Positions 26,723 through 34,880 of a stretch of DNA of 64,000 bases are shown here, one piece after another. Below the pieces are notes generated by a model, which did no database searches, was not told where the DNA came from, and saw nothing but the letters and a program-made list of their open reading frames with translations. The position numbers were made by a program, and so were the translations under genes. The stretch is from Methylococcales bacterium (GTDB lineage: Bacteria > Pseudomonadota > Gammaproteobacteria > Methylococcales > Methylomonadaceae), in contig JAQTUW010000003.1 in assembly GCA_028707085.1 (NCBI GenBank), forward strand, positions 62,001 through 126,000, read 5' to 3'. Position 1 is the first letter of the stretch. Each line of letters begins with the position of its first letter.

Positions 26723-27119
26723 GGTGGTTTTGGCCTGAATTTAAAACCAAAGTCCAGCAAGAATCGCACCATGGCCCACCATCATCGCCACCGACCGGCT
26801 GATGCGCCCAAAAGTCCCTATTTGCCGCCAACTCGCACCCAAGCTCGCCAACCGGCAGGCAACCCGGCAATGTCGTTAACCCGACAAATGTAAAGCCTGC
26901 ACGATCCGCAGCCGCCGCGCCGCTACAAGGTTGCCCGCTGGACGGACAAACATCCTGAGCCTGCTCAGGGCTGAGACATGTTATATTTCCCTATGGTATG
27001 CGTTCGGCATATATCTTTAAAATCGATATAAATATCCGTTTTTATCATTCATGTCAGAGCTGGCGGCACTGGCATAATGCTTGGGCATATCGAATATTGG
27101 CAACCAAAGGCAATTATCA
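26723..27119. other. Intergenic region, no gene seen
   Basis: About 400 bp without a credible ORF. It contains the palindrome CCTGAGCCTGCTCAGG near 26953-26968, possibly a small dispersed repeat. AT-rich sequence just left of the TauE/SafE permease gene probably includes its promoter. Confidence 0.45.
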
Positions 27120-27932
27120 ATGAACTTAATGTATACAGCCTCCGGATTCGTGGTGGGCATGCTGGTGGGCGTTACCGGGGTCGGCGGCGGTTCTTTAATG
27201 ACTCCCTTGCTGGTGTTCCTGTTCGGATTCAAACCGGCGGTGGCCGTCGGCACGGATCTGATTTACGCGGCAATCACCAAATCCGCCGGGGTGTTCGTGC
27301 ATCACGGCAAACACCGCTCCGTGGACTGGAATATCGTCGGCTGGCTGGCTTTGGGCAGCCTGCCGTTTGCCGGCGTCACCCTGTACGTTCTCAGGAATCT
27401 GATGGCGGTCGGCCACGAGATTACCGGCGCCATTACTTTTACGTTAGGCGTAGCCTTGCTGCTGACGGCCGGTTCCTTAATCGTGCGCAGCATTCTGATG
27501 CGCCGAGCGGCGTCGCAGCCTAAAATCAACGATGACCTCAGTACGCCGATCAATAGCGGCCGCTTCCCGCCGCAATGGGAAAAACCGGCTACCGTGCTGA
27601 CCGGAGCCGTGCTGGGCGTGCTGGTCACCCTGTCCTCGGTCGGAGCTGGGGCGCTGGGTACGGTGGCGCTGCTGTTTCTGTACCCCAGAATGTCCACGGT
27701 TAAAATTGTCGGCACCGATCTGGCCCACGCCATTCCCTTGACGGCGGTGGCCGGCCTGGGGCATTTGAGTCTGGGCAATTTTAATCTGGAACTGCTAGTC
27801 AGCCTGTTGCTGGGTTCCATTCCCGGCATCTGGATAGGCAGCCATTTGAGCGCCCGGATTCCCGAACGCTTTCTGCGTCCGGTACTGGCGACACTGCTGC
27901 TGGTGATAGGCGTTAAATTCGTGCTGCAATGA
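27120..27932 (+). CDS. Sulfite exporter TauE/SafE family permease (TSUP)
   Basis: This 270-residue inner-membrane protein has about eight helices in two similar halves, each with the glycine-rich TSUP signature: GMLVGVTGVGGGSLMTPLL and GAVLGVLVTLSSVGAGALG. Members move sulfite, sulfonates or other small organic anions. The ATG at 27120 is preceded by AAAGG; an in-frame start at 27081 is less supported. It is convergent with typA across a strong hairpin. The substrate is not predictable. Confidence 0.9.
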   Translation: MNLMYTASGFVVGMLVGVTGVGGGSLMTPLLVFLFGFKPAVAVGTDLIYAAITKSAGVFVHHGKHRSVDWNIVGWLALGSLPFAGVTLYVLRNLMAVGHEITGAITFTLGVALLLTAGSLIVRSILMRRAASQPKINDDLSTPINSGRFPPQWEKPATVLTGAVLGVLVTLSSVGAGALGTVALLFLYPRMSTVKIVGTDLAHAIPLTAVAGLGHLSLGNFNLELLVSLLLGSIPGIWIGSHLSARIPERFLRPVLATLLLVIGVKFVLQ

Positions 27933-27939
27933 CGTCGTC

Positions 27940-27970
27940 GTCCGCCCCCGGCAGTTATCCGGGGGCGGAC
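27940..27970. terminator. GC-rich hairpin between convergent permease and typA
   Basis: GTCCGCCCCCGG (27940-27951) and CCGGGGGCGGAC (27959-27970) form a perfect 12-bp stem with a seven-base loop. It lies between convergent genes. There is no T-run, but the stem is very stable. Confidence 0.65.
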
Positions 27971-27984
27971 GGGAAAGCCTTGGC

Positions 27985-29799
27985 TTAAGCGGATTTTGAC
28001 GAGCGCTTTCTTTCGTTCTCGGTCAGCAGTTTCTTTCTTAACCGAATCGATTCCGGTGTGACTTCCACCAGTTCATCTTCATCGATAAATTCCAGCGCCT
28101 GCTCCAGAGTCATTTTCTGAATGCGGGTCAGCACCAGATTTTCGTCGGTGCCGGCGGCGCGGATATTGGTCAGTTGCTTGGCTTTGGTCGGATTGACCAC
28201 CAGATCGTTGGCCCGGGAGTGTATGCCCACCAGCATGCCTTCATAAACTTCATCGGCGTGAACCAGAAACAACTCCCCCCGCTCCTGCAGGGCGAACAGG
28301 GCATAGGCCAACGCTTTGCCCTGCACCATGGAAACCAGCACTCCGCGTTTGCGCATGCCGATCACGCCGGGTTTGACCGGGCCGTAATGGTCGAAAACAT
28401 GATAAAACAGCCCGGAACCGGAGGTGGCGGTCATGAATTCGGTCTGGAAACCGATCAGGCCGCGCGACGGCACCATGTATTCCAGGCGGATGCGGCCTTT
28501 GCCGTCCGGCACCATGTTCAGCAAGTCGCCCTTGCGCTCGCCGAATTTTTCCATGATCGCGCCCTGATGGATCTCTTCCACCTCGATGGTAACCATTTCA
28601 AACGGTTCGCAACTGACGCCGTCGATTTCCTTGATGATAACTTCCGGACGCGATACGCCCAGTTCAAAACCTTCGCGGCGCATGTTTTCGATCAGGATGG
28701 ACAAATGCAGTTCGCCGCGTCCGGAAACCTTAAATTTGTCGGGGTCTACGGTATCTTCCACCCGCAAGGCCACATTATGTTGCAATTCCTTATTCAGGCG
28801 ATCGCGGATTTGTCTTGACGTAACGAATTTGCCTTCCTTGCCGGCAAATGGCGAGTTGTTGACCTGAAAGGTCATGCTCACCGTCGGTTCGTCAACTTTC
28901 AGCGGCGGCAGCGCCTCGACCGCATCCTGCTGGCAAAGCGTATCGGAAATTTCCAGTTTGTCGATACCGGTAAAGGCGATGATGTCGCCGGCCTGGGCTT
29001 GCGGCACCTCCACCCTTTCCAGGCCGTGAAAGCCGAAGATTTGCAGCATCCGGCCGTTGCGGGTCGCGCCTTCGCGGTTGATCAGGGTCAGCGGCATATT
29101 GGTTTTGACGATGCCCCGCTGAATCCGGCCGATACCGATAACGCCGACATAGGAATTGTAGTCCAGACTGATAACCTGCATCTGGAAGGGGCCGTCTATA
29201 TTGACCGGCGGCGGGTTGACTTTTGCAATGATGGTTTCAAACAGCGGCGTCATGTCGCCGCCCTCTATGCTGCTTTCCAGACCGGCATAGCCTTTTAGCG
29301 CCGAAGCATAAACAATCGGAAAATCCAGTTGCTCGTCCGTCGCGCCCAGCCTGTCGAACAAATCGAAGGTCTGGTCTATGACCCAGTCCGCCCGCGCGCC
29401 CGGACGGTCGATTTTATTGATGACCACGATAGGACTCAGGCCCAGCGCAAAAGCCTTCTGAGTCACGAAGCGGGTTTGCGGCATCGGGCCGTCGACGGCG
29501 TCGACCAGCAGCAATACCGAATCCACCATGGACAGCACCCGCTCCACTTCGCCGCCGAAATCGGCGTGGCCCGGGGTATCGACAATATTGATGTGATAGC
29601 CGTTCCAGTCGATTGCAGTATTCTTGGCGAGAATGGTAATGCCGCGCTCCTTTTCCAGCGCGTTGGAGTCCATCACCCGTTCGTCGACTTTTTCGTGGGC
29701 GCTAAAGGTACCGGATTGTTGTAGTAACTGGTCGACCAGCGTGGTTTTGCCATGGTCTACGTGCGCGATGATTGCAATGTTTCTGAGTTTTTCTATCAC
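27985..29799 (-). CDS. typA: Ribosome-associated GTPase TypA/BipA
   Basis: TypA/BipA is an EF-G-like GTPase that binds 70S ribosomes and supports growth at low temperature and under stress. The 604-residue product starts [20 protein letters not shown], identical in layout to E. coli BipA. G-motifs are [23 protein letters not shown] and NKIDRPGA. The C-terminal BipA-specific region includes [16 protein letters not shown]. The start codon is GTG at 29799 with no clear Shine-Dalgarno sequence. It is a single gene. Confidence 0.97.
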   Translation of the reverse strand: MIEKLRNIAIIAHVDHGKTTLVDQLLQQSGTFSAHEKVDERVMDSNALEKERGITILAKNTAIDWNGYHINIVDTPGHADFGGEVERVLSMVDSVLLLVDAVDGPMPQTRFVTQKAFALGLSPIVVINKIDRPGARADWVIDQTFDLFDRLGATDEQLDFPIVYASALKGYAGLESSIEGGDMTPLFETIIAKVNPPPVNIDGPFQMQVISLDYNSYVGVIGIGRIQRGIVKTNMPLTLINREGATRNGRMLQIFGFHGLERVEVPQAQAGDIIAFTGIDKLEISDTLCQQDAVEALPPLKVDEPTVSMTFQVNNSPFAGKEGKFVTSRQIRDRLNKELQHNVALRVEDTVDPDKFKVSGRGELHLSILIENMRREGFELGVSRPEVIIKEIDGVSCEPFEMVTIEVEEIHQGAIMEKFGERKGDLLNMVPDGKGRIRLEYMVPSRGLIGFQTEFMTATSGSGLFYHVFDHYGPVKPGVIGMRKRGVLVSMVQGKALAYALFALQERGELFLVHADEVYEGMLVGIHSRANDLVVNPTKAKQLTNIRAAGTDENLVLTRIQKMTLEQALEFIDEDELVEVTPESIRLRKKLLTENERKRSSKSA

Positions 29800-29899
29800 A
29801 GGATTTTTTTTGATGATTTATAAAAAAGCAGGCCAGCCGCGCCAGCGCGGCTTGCCGGAAAGGTCTGTAAGTGTCCGGATTAAATTAAAGGCGGGAAAA

Positions 29900-30292
29900 T
29901 CAGCTTTGTTCCCAAGGCAGGCCGTCGAAACGCCAGCCGTCGATATTGCCGCGGTGCTTGTCGGCGTCCAACGCGCCTTCAAAACCACCGACGATATTCA
30001 CCAAATGCTGGTAACCGGCTGCTTCCAGCGCCTTTGCGGCTTCGACGGAACGGACGCCGGTGCGACACAGTAGCAGAACCGGCGCGGCCTGATCGGGTGC
30101 ATGCTGCCTGACCTGCTCGACAAAGCCGGCATTCAGTTGCATGCCCGGAAATTCCTTCCAGGCGACATGGATTGCCTTGGGCGGATGGCCGACAAAGCCA
30201 TGCTCTATAAAGGTTCTAACATCGATCAATACCGCGGCGGGATTGTTGGTCAACAAGGCCCAGGACTGGGCCGGGTTCAGGTTTTCTATCAT
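29900..30292 (-). CDS. Rhodanese-like domain protein
   Basis: This is a single-domain sulfurtransferase-type protein of 130 residues. Cys76 lies in the active-site loop CRTGVR, preceded by VLLL, and VLIDVRTFIEHGFVGHPPKAIHV is the N-terminal signature. Such proteins transfer sulfane sulfur to thiols or cyanide. It follows the methyltransferase gene by 5 bp on the same strand, suggesting a LysR-methyltransferase-rhodanese transcript. Confidence 0.9.
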   Translation of the reverse strand: MIENLNPAQSWALLTNNPAAVLIDVRTFIEHGFVGHPPKAIHVAWKEFPGMQLNAGFVEQVRQHAPDQAAPVLLLCRTGVRSVEAAKALEAAGYQHLVNIVGGFEGALDADKHRGNIDGWRFDGLPWEQS

Positions 30293-30297
30293 GGTAA

Positions 30298-30879
30298 CTA
30301 CTCCGGTAGTGGTTTTTGCCCTATAAACTGCGCCTCGTTCCTGTCGCCGCAGTTTAAATCGCCGACTCGCGCGTATTCCTGATAAAAAATTAGCGTCAAT
30401 GCTGGAAACAAGCTCAATAACTCATTCTCCGCCAATAGATAATCGGGGTTGTTCGGGCCTTGCGGATCAAGTTTGCGGCGGGTAAATGTCTGGTAAAACA
30501 GCAGTCCGCCAAAATCTAAAGCCGCCATTATCGCATTACACAGGGTTCGGTCAAGAAAACGACTGATTACAATCACATCAAAAGCCGCCTTCGGCAGCAT
30601 TTCCGGCGCTATCCGGCACTGGCGGACAGTGATCGCCAGCCGCCGTTCGGCCGCATTTTTCTGCAAGGCCTGCAGGGCGATGGCGGAAATATCCCATGCT
30701 TCGACCTGCAGACCGGCTTCGGCCAGCAACAGCGCGTTCCCGCCCAGGCCGCAGGCCAGATCCAGCGCCCGGCCTTGCTGCGGCAACAGGCAGCGACTCC
30801 GCTCAAGCACATTGGCGGCGGCCGGCGGCTGTTGCGGCTGATTGCGGTAGCATTCATCCCATTTACGTTGCAACTCCAT
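30298..30879 (-). CDS. SAM-dependent class I methyltransferase
   Basis: The 193-residue protein has the Rossmann SAM-binding motif ALDLACGLGGNALLLAEAG and motif II/post-I VEAWDISAIAL. Motif IV is FDVIVISRFLDR, typical of small class I methyltransferases (TehB-like). Its ATG at 30879 sits in a TGATG overlap with the LysR stop. The longer open frame to 31221 runs antisense-free through the LysR gene and is rejected. The substrate is unknown. Confidence 0.85.
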   Translation of the reverse strand: MELQRKWDECYRNQPQQPPAAANVLERSRCLLPQQGRALDLACGLGGNALLLAEAGLQVEAWDISAIALQALQKNAAERRLAITVRQCRIAPEMLPKAAFDVIVISRFLDRTLCNAIMAALDFGGLLFYQTFTRRKLDPQGPNNPDYLLAENELLSLFPALTLIFYQEYARVGDLNCGDRNEAQFIGQKPLPE

Positions 30880-31784
30880 CAGGGCGGATCCATGCCGATA
30901 CGGTGCGGCAGCCAGCTTTGAATGAATTCCAGAAACGAACGCACCTTGGCCGACAAATATTTGCGGTGCGGGTAAACCGCATAAATTTCCAGCGGCGCGA
31001 TACCGTATTGCTCCATCACCACTTTCAGCCGGCCCAGCTCGATGTCGCGACCCACGATGTAGCGCGGCAGCATAATCAGCCCCAGGCCATTCACCGCTGC
31101 ATTGCGGATGGGATCGGCCATGTTGGCCTGCATACGGCCGGTTACCGTCACTGTGCGTTCGCCGAGTATGCCCTTGAAGCGCCATTTGTTGCGTGGCGGA
31201 ATCGCCCAGTTGATCAGGCAACTATGATCTTCCAGGTCTTCCGGATCCTGGGGAGCGCCATGCGCCTTCAAATAATCGGGCGAGGCGCAAACCACCAGAG
31301 AAGATGTCGCCAGTTTTCGCGCCACCAGGCTGGTATCGTTCAGTTGCCCCAGATAGATGGCGATGTCCACTCCTTCGTCGACCAGATCCACCTGGCCGCC
31401 TTTCAGCACCATCTCCACCGACAAGTCGGGATAGTTTTTCAGATACTCGGTCAGCGCCGGGGAAATATGCGTCGCACCTATCACCGGCGGCGCGCAGATT
31501 TTTAAAACCCCGCGCGGTTCGGTCTGCAGTTTGGTAACGGCCGATTCCAGTTCCGCCACATCCAGCAGCACCTGCTGACATCGTTCAAGATATTCCTCGC
31601 CGGCTTCGGTCAGGCTCAGGCTGCGGGTGGTGCGGTTAAACAGACGGGTGTTCAGTTCGCTTTCGAGCTGCATGATGTGCTTGGTCGCCATGGCCCGGGA
31701 AATATCCAGATCTTTGGCGGCTCTGGCGAAACTGCCTGCTTTAGCGACCCGAACAAAGACGTTCATACTGGTCAGTTTATCCAT
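30879..31784 (-). CDS. LysR-type transcriptional regulator
   Basis: The 301-residue protein has an N-terminal winged helix-turn-helix (MNVFVRVAKAGSFARAAKDL, then ISRAMATKHIMQLESEL). A periplasmic-binding-protein-like effector domain follows, with the CrgA/AaeR-type feature LKICAPPVIG. It may regulate the methyltransferase and rhodanese genes downstream, with which it overlaps. It may also control the divergent region to the right, where a perfect 12-bp palindrome lies at 31959-31970. Confidence 0.9.
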   Translation of the reverse strand: MDKLTSMNVFVRVAKAGSFARAAKDLDISRAMATKHIMQLESELNTRLFNRTTRSLSLTEAGEEYLERCQQVLLDVAELESAVTKLQTEPRGVLKICAPPVIGATHISPALTEYLKNYPDLSVEMVLKGGQVDLVDEGVDIAIYLGQLNDTSLVARKLATSSLVVCASPDYLKAHGAPQDPEDLEDHSCLINWAIPPRNKWRFKGILGERTVTVTGRMQANMADPIRNAAVNGLGLIMLPRYIVGRDIELGRLKVVMEQYGIAPLEIYAVYPHRKYLSAKVRSFLEFIQSWLPHRIGMDPP

Positions 31785-31958
31785 AAAGCCTCCTGATGAA
31801 TGCGGGGATAATTAAAGGCAAGTGGTGGTTTTTTCAGCGAATTTGCCCTGTAACCACAAAGGATTATCCGGTTTTCGGCTGCGGCGGCGCATGGCGCTGG
31901 CTGCATATCGCTGTTTTTACACAACAAGCAAAAAAGTTGACAAGTGAATTGTTTCTTA

Positions 31959-31970
31959 ATTGTATACAAT
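31959..31970. promoter_or_regulatory. Perfect palindrome ATTGTATACAAT, candidate operator
   Basis: ATTGTATACAAT reads the same on both strands and lies in AT-rich DNA between the LysR gene and a divergent small ORF. A TTGACA at 31937-31942 is close by. It could be a LysR-type operator, but no experimental or comparative support is available. Confidence 0.4.
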
Positions 31971-31989
31971 CTATTTAACAAACACCTAA

Positions 31990-32017
31990 TTGTAAACTTA
32001 TTTTTATGCTGTATAGT
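31990..32017 (+). promoter_or_regulatory. Candidate promoter of the small membrane ORF
   Basis: TTGTAA at 31990-31995 and TATAGT at 32012-32017 are separated by 16 bp and would start transcription near 32024, about 60 bases before the ORF. The match is moderate. Confidence 0.45.
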
Positions 32018-32083
32018 ATGTTGCAAGTAAGCAACAACAGCAGCCATGCTGTCAAGCATTAATCCCGCCTTTCAGGATTTTTA

Positions 32084-32230
32084 ATGAACCAATTATCGAG
32101 AGACATTCTGACCGGCGTCCTGTTTTTTGCAGGCATCTCCGGGTTCATTTCGGGTGTTTTTGTTTTTTCCGCAGCGTCGTTCGCTGCCGCGTCCCTATTG
32201 AGCAACATGGACGCCAAAGCCGACAGCTAG
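32084..32230 (+). CDS. Small single-helix membrane protein (48 aa), unknown
   Basis: This short frame runs from ATG at 32084 to TAG at 32228-32230 and encodes 48 residues. It begins MNQLSRDILTGVLFFAG and continues as one hydrophobic, Gly/Ser/Phe-rich segment ending LLSNMDAKADS. AGGATTTTTA precedes the start. It has its own plausible promoter and is followed by a hairpin-rich RNA segment and a true terminator. It is too short to assign; coding status rests on ribosome site, composition and context. Confidence 0.55.
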   Translation: MNQLSRDILTGVLFFAGISGFISGVFVFSAASFAAASLLSNMDAKADS

Positions 32231-32345
32231 CTCAAGAATTTGTAACTACCTCCTGGTGTTGTAATAACGAGCGGAACCTCCTCTAAACAAGTCCGCTGGT
32301 TCTTTTCACCTCCCTCTGCGCAAGCATGGGGAGGTTTTTTTTTTG
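32231..32345 (+). ncRNA. Candidate CCUCC-motif small RNA / structured 3' UTR
   Basis: Downstream of the 48-aa ORF the transcript would carry three ACCUCC motifs (ACCTCCT, ACCTCCT, ACCTCCC). One lies in the loop of an AGCGGA/TCCGCT hairpin. Another is in a small ACC-UCCU-GGU hairpin. The third forms the left arm of the terminator. CCUCC is complementary to the Shine-Dalgarno consensus. This layout resembles CCUCC-loop RNAs described in other proteobacteria downstream of small ORFs, but homology was not tested. Confidence 0.4.
32308..32345 (+). terminator. Rho-independent terminator
   Basis: ACCTCCC at 32308-32314 pairs with GGGAGGT at 32329-32335, followed directly by a long T-run. This separates the small ORF unit from hisE. 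Confidence 0.9.
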
Positions 32346-32398
32346 CGGCTCCGGCAACGTGTTATGATTTTGTAAAACAGGCGAGAGCAAAACCAAAA

Positions 32399-32719
32399 AT
32401 GAGTGACGTTTTACAACAACTGGCTGAAGTTCTGGAGCAGCGCAAGCAACAATCCCCGGATCAATCCTATGTCGCCAGCCTTTACGCCAAAGGGCTGGAT
32501 CACATTCTGAAGAAAATCGGCGAAGAAGCCACCGAAACCGTCATTGCCGCAAAAGACGGCGACAAGGAGCGGATAGTCTGCGAAACCGCCGATCTCTGGT
32601 TTCACTGCATGGTCATGCTGGCAGACCAGGGACTGGGGCCACAGCAGGTGCTTGATGAGTTACAGCGCCGTTTCGGCCTGTCCGGCCTGCAGGAAAAAGC
32701 GCAACGCCAGTCCCGGTAA
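32399..32719 (+). CDS. hisE: Phosphoribosyl-ATP diphosphatase HisE
   Basis: HisE hydrolyses phosphoribosyl-ATP to phosphoribosyl-AMP and pyrophosphate, the second step of histidine synthesis. The 106-residue all-alpha product shows [24 protein letters not shown] and [18 protein letters not shown], with the metal-binding Glu/Asp residues. It stands without hisI on its left, where a terminator lies, and heads a run into tatABC, an order seen in many gammaproteobacteria. Confidence 0.95.
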   Translation: MSDVLQQLAEVLEQRKQQSPDQSYVASLYAKGLDHILKKIGEEATETVIAAKDGDKERIVCETADLWFHCMVMLADQGLGPQQVLDELQRRFGLSGLQEKAQRQSR

Positions 32720-32740
32720 TTTATTTTTGTGGAGTGAAAT

Positions 32741-32962
32741 ATGGGTTTAAGTATTCCGCATCTGTTAGTCGTGCTGGTCATCGTATTATTGGTGTTCGGC
32801 ACCCGGCGTCTTAAAAATGTCGGTTCGGACATAGGCGAAGCCATCAAGGGCTTCCGTAACGCCATGAAGGAAGGCGAGGACGGCAAATCCACGTCGCATC
32901 AGGAAGGTGAAGTGCTGGAAGGCGAAGTCAGCGATAAAACCAAAGAAAAAGATCAGGCCTGA
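32741..32962 (+). CDS. tatA: Sec-independent translocase protein TatA
   Basis: TatA forms the size-adapting pore of the twin-arginine export pathway. The 73-residue product has one N-terminal helix ([21 protein letters not shown]). An amphipathic helix follows the hinge Phe-Gly ([17 protein letters not shown]), then a charged tail. GGAG precedes the ATG. Length and layout are standard; tatB follows after 9 bp. Confidence 0.95.
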   Translation: MGLSIPHLLVVLVIVLLVFGTRRLKNVGSDIGEAIKGFRNAMKEGEDGKSTSHQEGEVLEGEVSDKTKEKDQA

Positions 32963-32971
32963 GCGTAGCGC

Positions 32972-33292
32972 ATGTTTGAAGTAGGCTTTTCCGAATTATT
33001 AATGGTAGGTCTGGTCGCGCTGCTGGTCATCGGCCCGGAAAAACTGCCCAAGGCCGCCAGGATCGCCGGTTTCTGGCTGGGCAAGGCCCGCAGCATGCTG
33101 GCCGGCGTGCAGGCCGAAATCAGGCAGGAACTGATGGTGGAAGAAATGCGACAACTGGCTCGCCAGCATCTCGACAACGAAGAAATGCAGCAGACCGTAA
33201 ACGACAGCGAAGCTGCCATCCAGGATATCGAAGCGACCCTGCAGGCGCTGCCCGAGGCCAAACCCGGCCGGCACAATGACGAACCAGCCTGA
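32972..33292 (+). CDS. tatB: Sec-independent translocase protein TatB
   Basis: TatB, with TatC, is the receptor for twin-arginine signal peptides. The 106-residue product begins MFEVGFSELLMVGLVALLVIGPEKLP, the TatB hallmark with Glu8 and the GPEKLP turn. A long amphipathic helix and a variable tail follow. It overlaps tatC by 17 bp, indicating coupled translation. Confidence 0.95.
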   Translation: MFEVGFSELLMVGLVALLVIGPEKLPKAARIAGFWLGKARSMLAGVQAEIRQELMVEEMRQLARQHLDNEEMQQTVNDSEAAIQDIEATLQALPEAKPGRHNDEPA

Positions 33293-34022
33293 GCCGTTCG
33301 CGGAATCCGGCTTCATCAGCCATCTGATCGAATTGCGCAACCGGCTGTTGCGGGTGGTGCTGTGCGTGTTGCTGATCTTTCTGGGCACGGCCAGTTACGC
33401 CAACGAAATATACGCTTATCTGGCCGAACCGTTGTTGCATCACATGCCGAAAAACAGCAGCATGATAGCCATTGACGTGGCCTCGCCATTTTTCACGCCT
33501 TTCAAACTGGCTTTCGTGGTCGCGGTGTTTGCCGCCATCCCCTACATTCTGTATCAGTTCTGGGGGTTTGTCGCCCCTGGCCTTTACCGCCATGAACGGC
33601 GGATGATGTTACCTCTGTTGCTCGCCAGCACCCTGCTGTTTTATGCCGGCGCCGCCTTTGCCTATTTTCTGGTGTTTCCGCTGGTATTCGGTTATCTGAC
33701 CGCCGCCGCGCCCGCCGGCGTGGCGGTGATGACCGATATCGCCACTTATCTCGATTTCGTACTGGCCATGTTTTTTGCATTCGGCGTGTCGTTTGAAATA
33801 CCAATTTTTACCATTGTGCTGGTGTGGGCGGGCATCGTCACCCCGGAAAGCCTGGCGGAAAAAAGACCTTACGTCATTGTCGGGGTGTTTGTGGTCGCCA
33901 TGTTTCTGACCCCGCCGGACGCCCTGTCCCAGACCCTGCTGGCGGTGCCAATGTGGCTGCTGTTCGAATCCGGACTGCTGTTTTCGCGACTGTTCGTAAG
34001 AAAAAACCGGGAAGCGGAATAA
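33276..34022 (+). CDS. tatC: Sec-independent translocase protein TatC
   Basis: TatC is the six-helix core of the Tat translocase that recognises the twin-arginine motif. The 248-residue product has the conserved FISHLIELRNRLLR N-terminus, YQFWGFVAPGLYRHERR, FAYFLVFPLVFGYL and FLTPPDALSQTLLAVPMWLLFE. It ends in a TAATG overlap with yggS, an unusual but clear coupling to the next gene. Confidence 0.97.
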   Translation: MTNQPEPFAESGFISHLIELRNRLLRVVLCVLLIFLGTASYANEIYAYLAEPLLHHMPKNSSMIAIDVASPFFTPFKLAFVVAVFAAIPYILYQFWGFVAPGLYRHERRMMLPLLLASTLLFYAGAAFAYFLVFPLVFGYLTAAAPAGVAVMTDIATYLDFVLAMFFAFGVSFEIPIFTIVLVWAGIVTPESLAEKRPYVIVGVFVVAMFLTPPDALSQTLLAVPMWLLFESGLLFSRLFVRKNREAE

Positions 34023-34705
34023 TGACAAACATGGCCGAACGCTTCCGGCAGGTTCGCTCTCAAATCCGCCACGCCGCCGGCATCGCCGGACGCCCGGCGA
34101 ACAGCGTCCGCTTGCTGGCGGTCAGCAAAACCAAATCGGCCCAGGCCATCGCCGCGCTGTACGCCCTGGGGCAGCGGCATTTTGCCGAAAATTATTTGCA
34201 GGAAGCCCTGGAAAAACAGCGTCAGCTTTGCGGATACAACATCACCTGGCATTTCATCGGCCCCATCCAGTCCAATAAAACCAAAGCCATCGCCACGCAT
34301 TTCGCCTGGGTACACAGCGTGGATCGCCTGAAAATCGCTCAGCGGCTTAGCGAACAGCGCCCCGGACATTTGCCGCCGCTGAATATCTGCCTGCAGATCA
34401 ATATCAGCCAGGAGAGCAGTAAATCCGGCTTTAGCCTGGCGGAACTGCCGGAGATGGTGGAACAGGTGAGGCTGCTGCCGAATCTGCGTTTGCGCGGGGT
34501 AATGGCCATTCCCGAACCGGAAACCGTCTATCACCGCCAGCGTCAGCCTTATCATTTGCTTTTCCAGGCGGTTCAGGCGCTCGGCAGACCGGAACTGGAC
34601 AGCTTTTCCTTCGGCATGAGCGGCGATTTAAAGGCCGCCATCATGGAGGGCGCAACCATGGTTAGAATCGGAACCGCGCTATTTGGAGAGCGCTCATACA
34701 ATTAA
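34022..34705 (+). CDS. yggS: YggS family PLP-binding homeostasis protein
   Basis: YggS/PROSC proteins bind pyridoxal phosphate without known catalysis and keep PLP and amino-acid pools balanced. The 227-residue product shows the PLP lysine in LLAVSKTKSAQAI. Also visible are HFAENYLQEALEKQ, WHFIGPIQSNKTK, SFGMSGDLKAAIMEGATMVRIGTALFG and the phosphate-binding Ser/Gly loop. The ATG at 34022 overlaps the tatC stop; the frame open from 33824 is an extension through tatC and is rejected. Confidence 0.95.
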   Translation: MTNMAERFRQVRSQIRHAAGIAGRPANSVRLLAVSKTKSAQAIAALYALGQRHFAENYLQEALEKQRQLCGYNITWHFIGPIQSNKTKAIATHFAWVHSVDRLKIAQRLSEQRPGHLPPLNICLQINISQESSKSGFSLAELPEMVEQVRLLPNLRLRGVMAIPEPETVYHRQRQPYHLLFQAVQALGRPELDSFSFGMSGDLKAAIMEGATMVRIGTALFGERSYN

Positions 34706-34880
34706 TACCAGGCATCGACAAGCGTGGCGGGTTTATAGCTATTGATGGCGTTTTGATGGATAATAAAAAATATTTTTGTAATTGCTCAGTATAGGTTGCA
34801 TTTTATGCGCCAGTAGGCTCCCAGCTCAAGGCCACGCTGAATAGTGACTATTTTTTTATCCATTTCGCCATTGCCCAAGA

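Noticed and set aside
28174..28818. Long plus-strand frame antisense to typA
   Set aside because: It is a shadow of the strongly biased third codon position of typA, with no ribosome site or recognisable domain.
30880..31221. Extended methyltransferase frame into the LysR gene
   Set aside because: The extra residues have no methyltransferase features and overlap a clear LysR coding sequence. The TGATG start at 30879 is better.
33824..34021. Extended yggS frame starting inside tatC
   Set aside because: It lies entirely within tatC in another frame. The family N-terminus and a TAATG overlap place the start at 34022.
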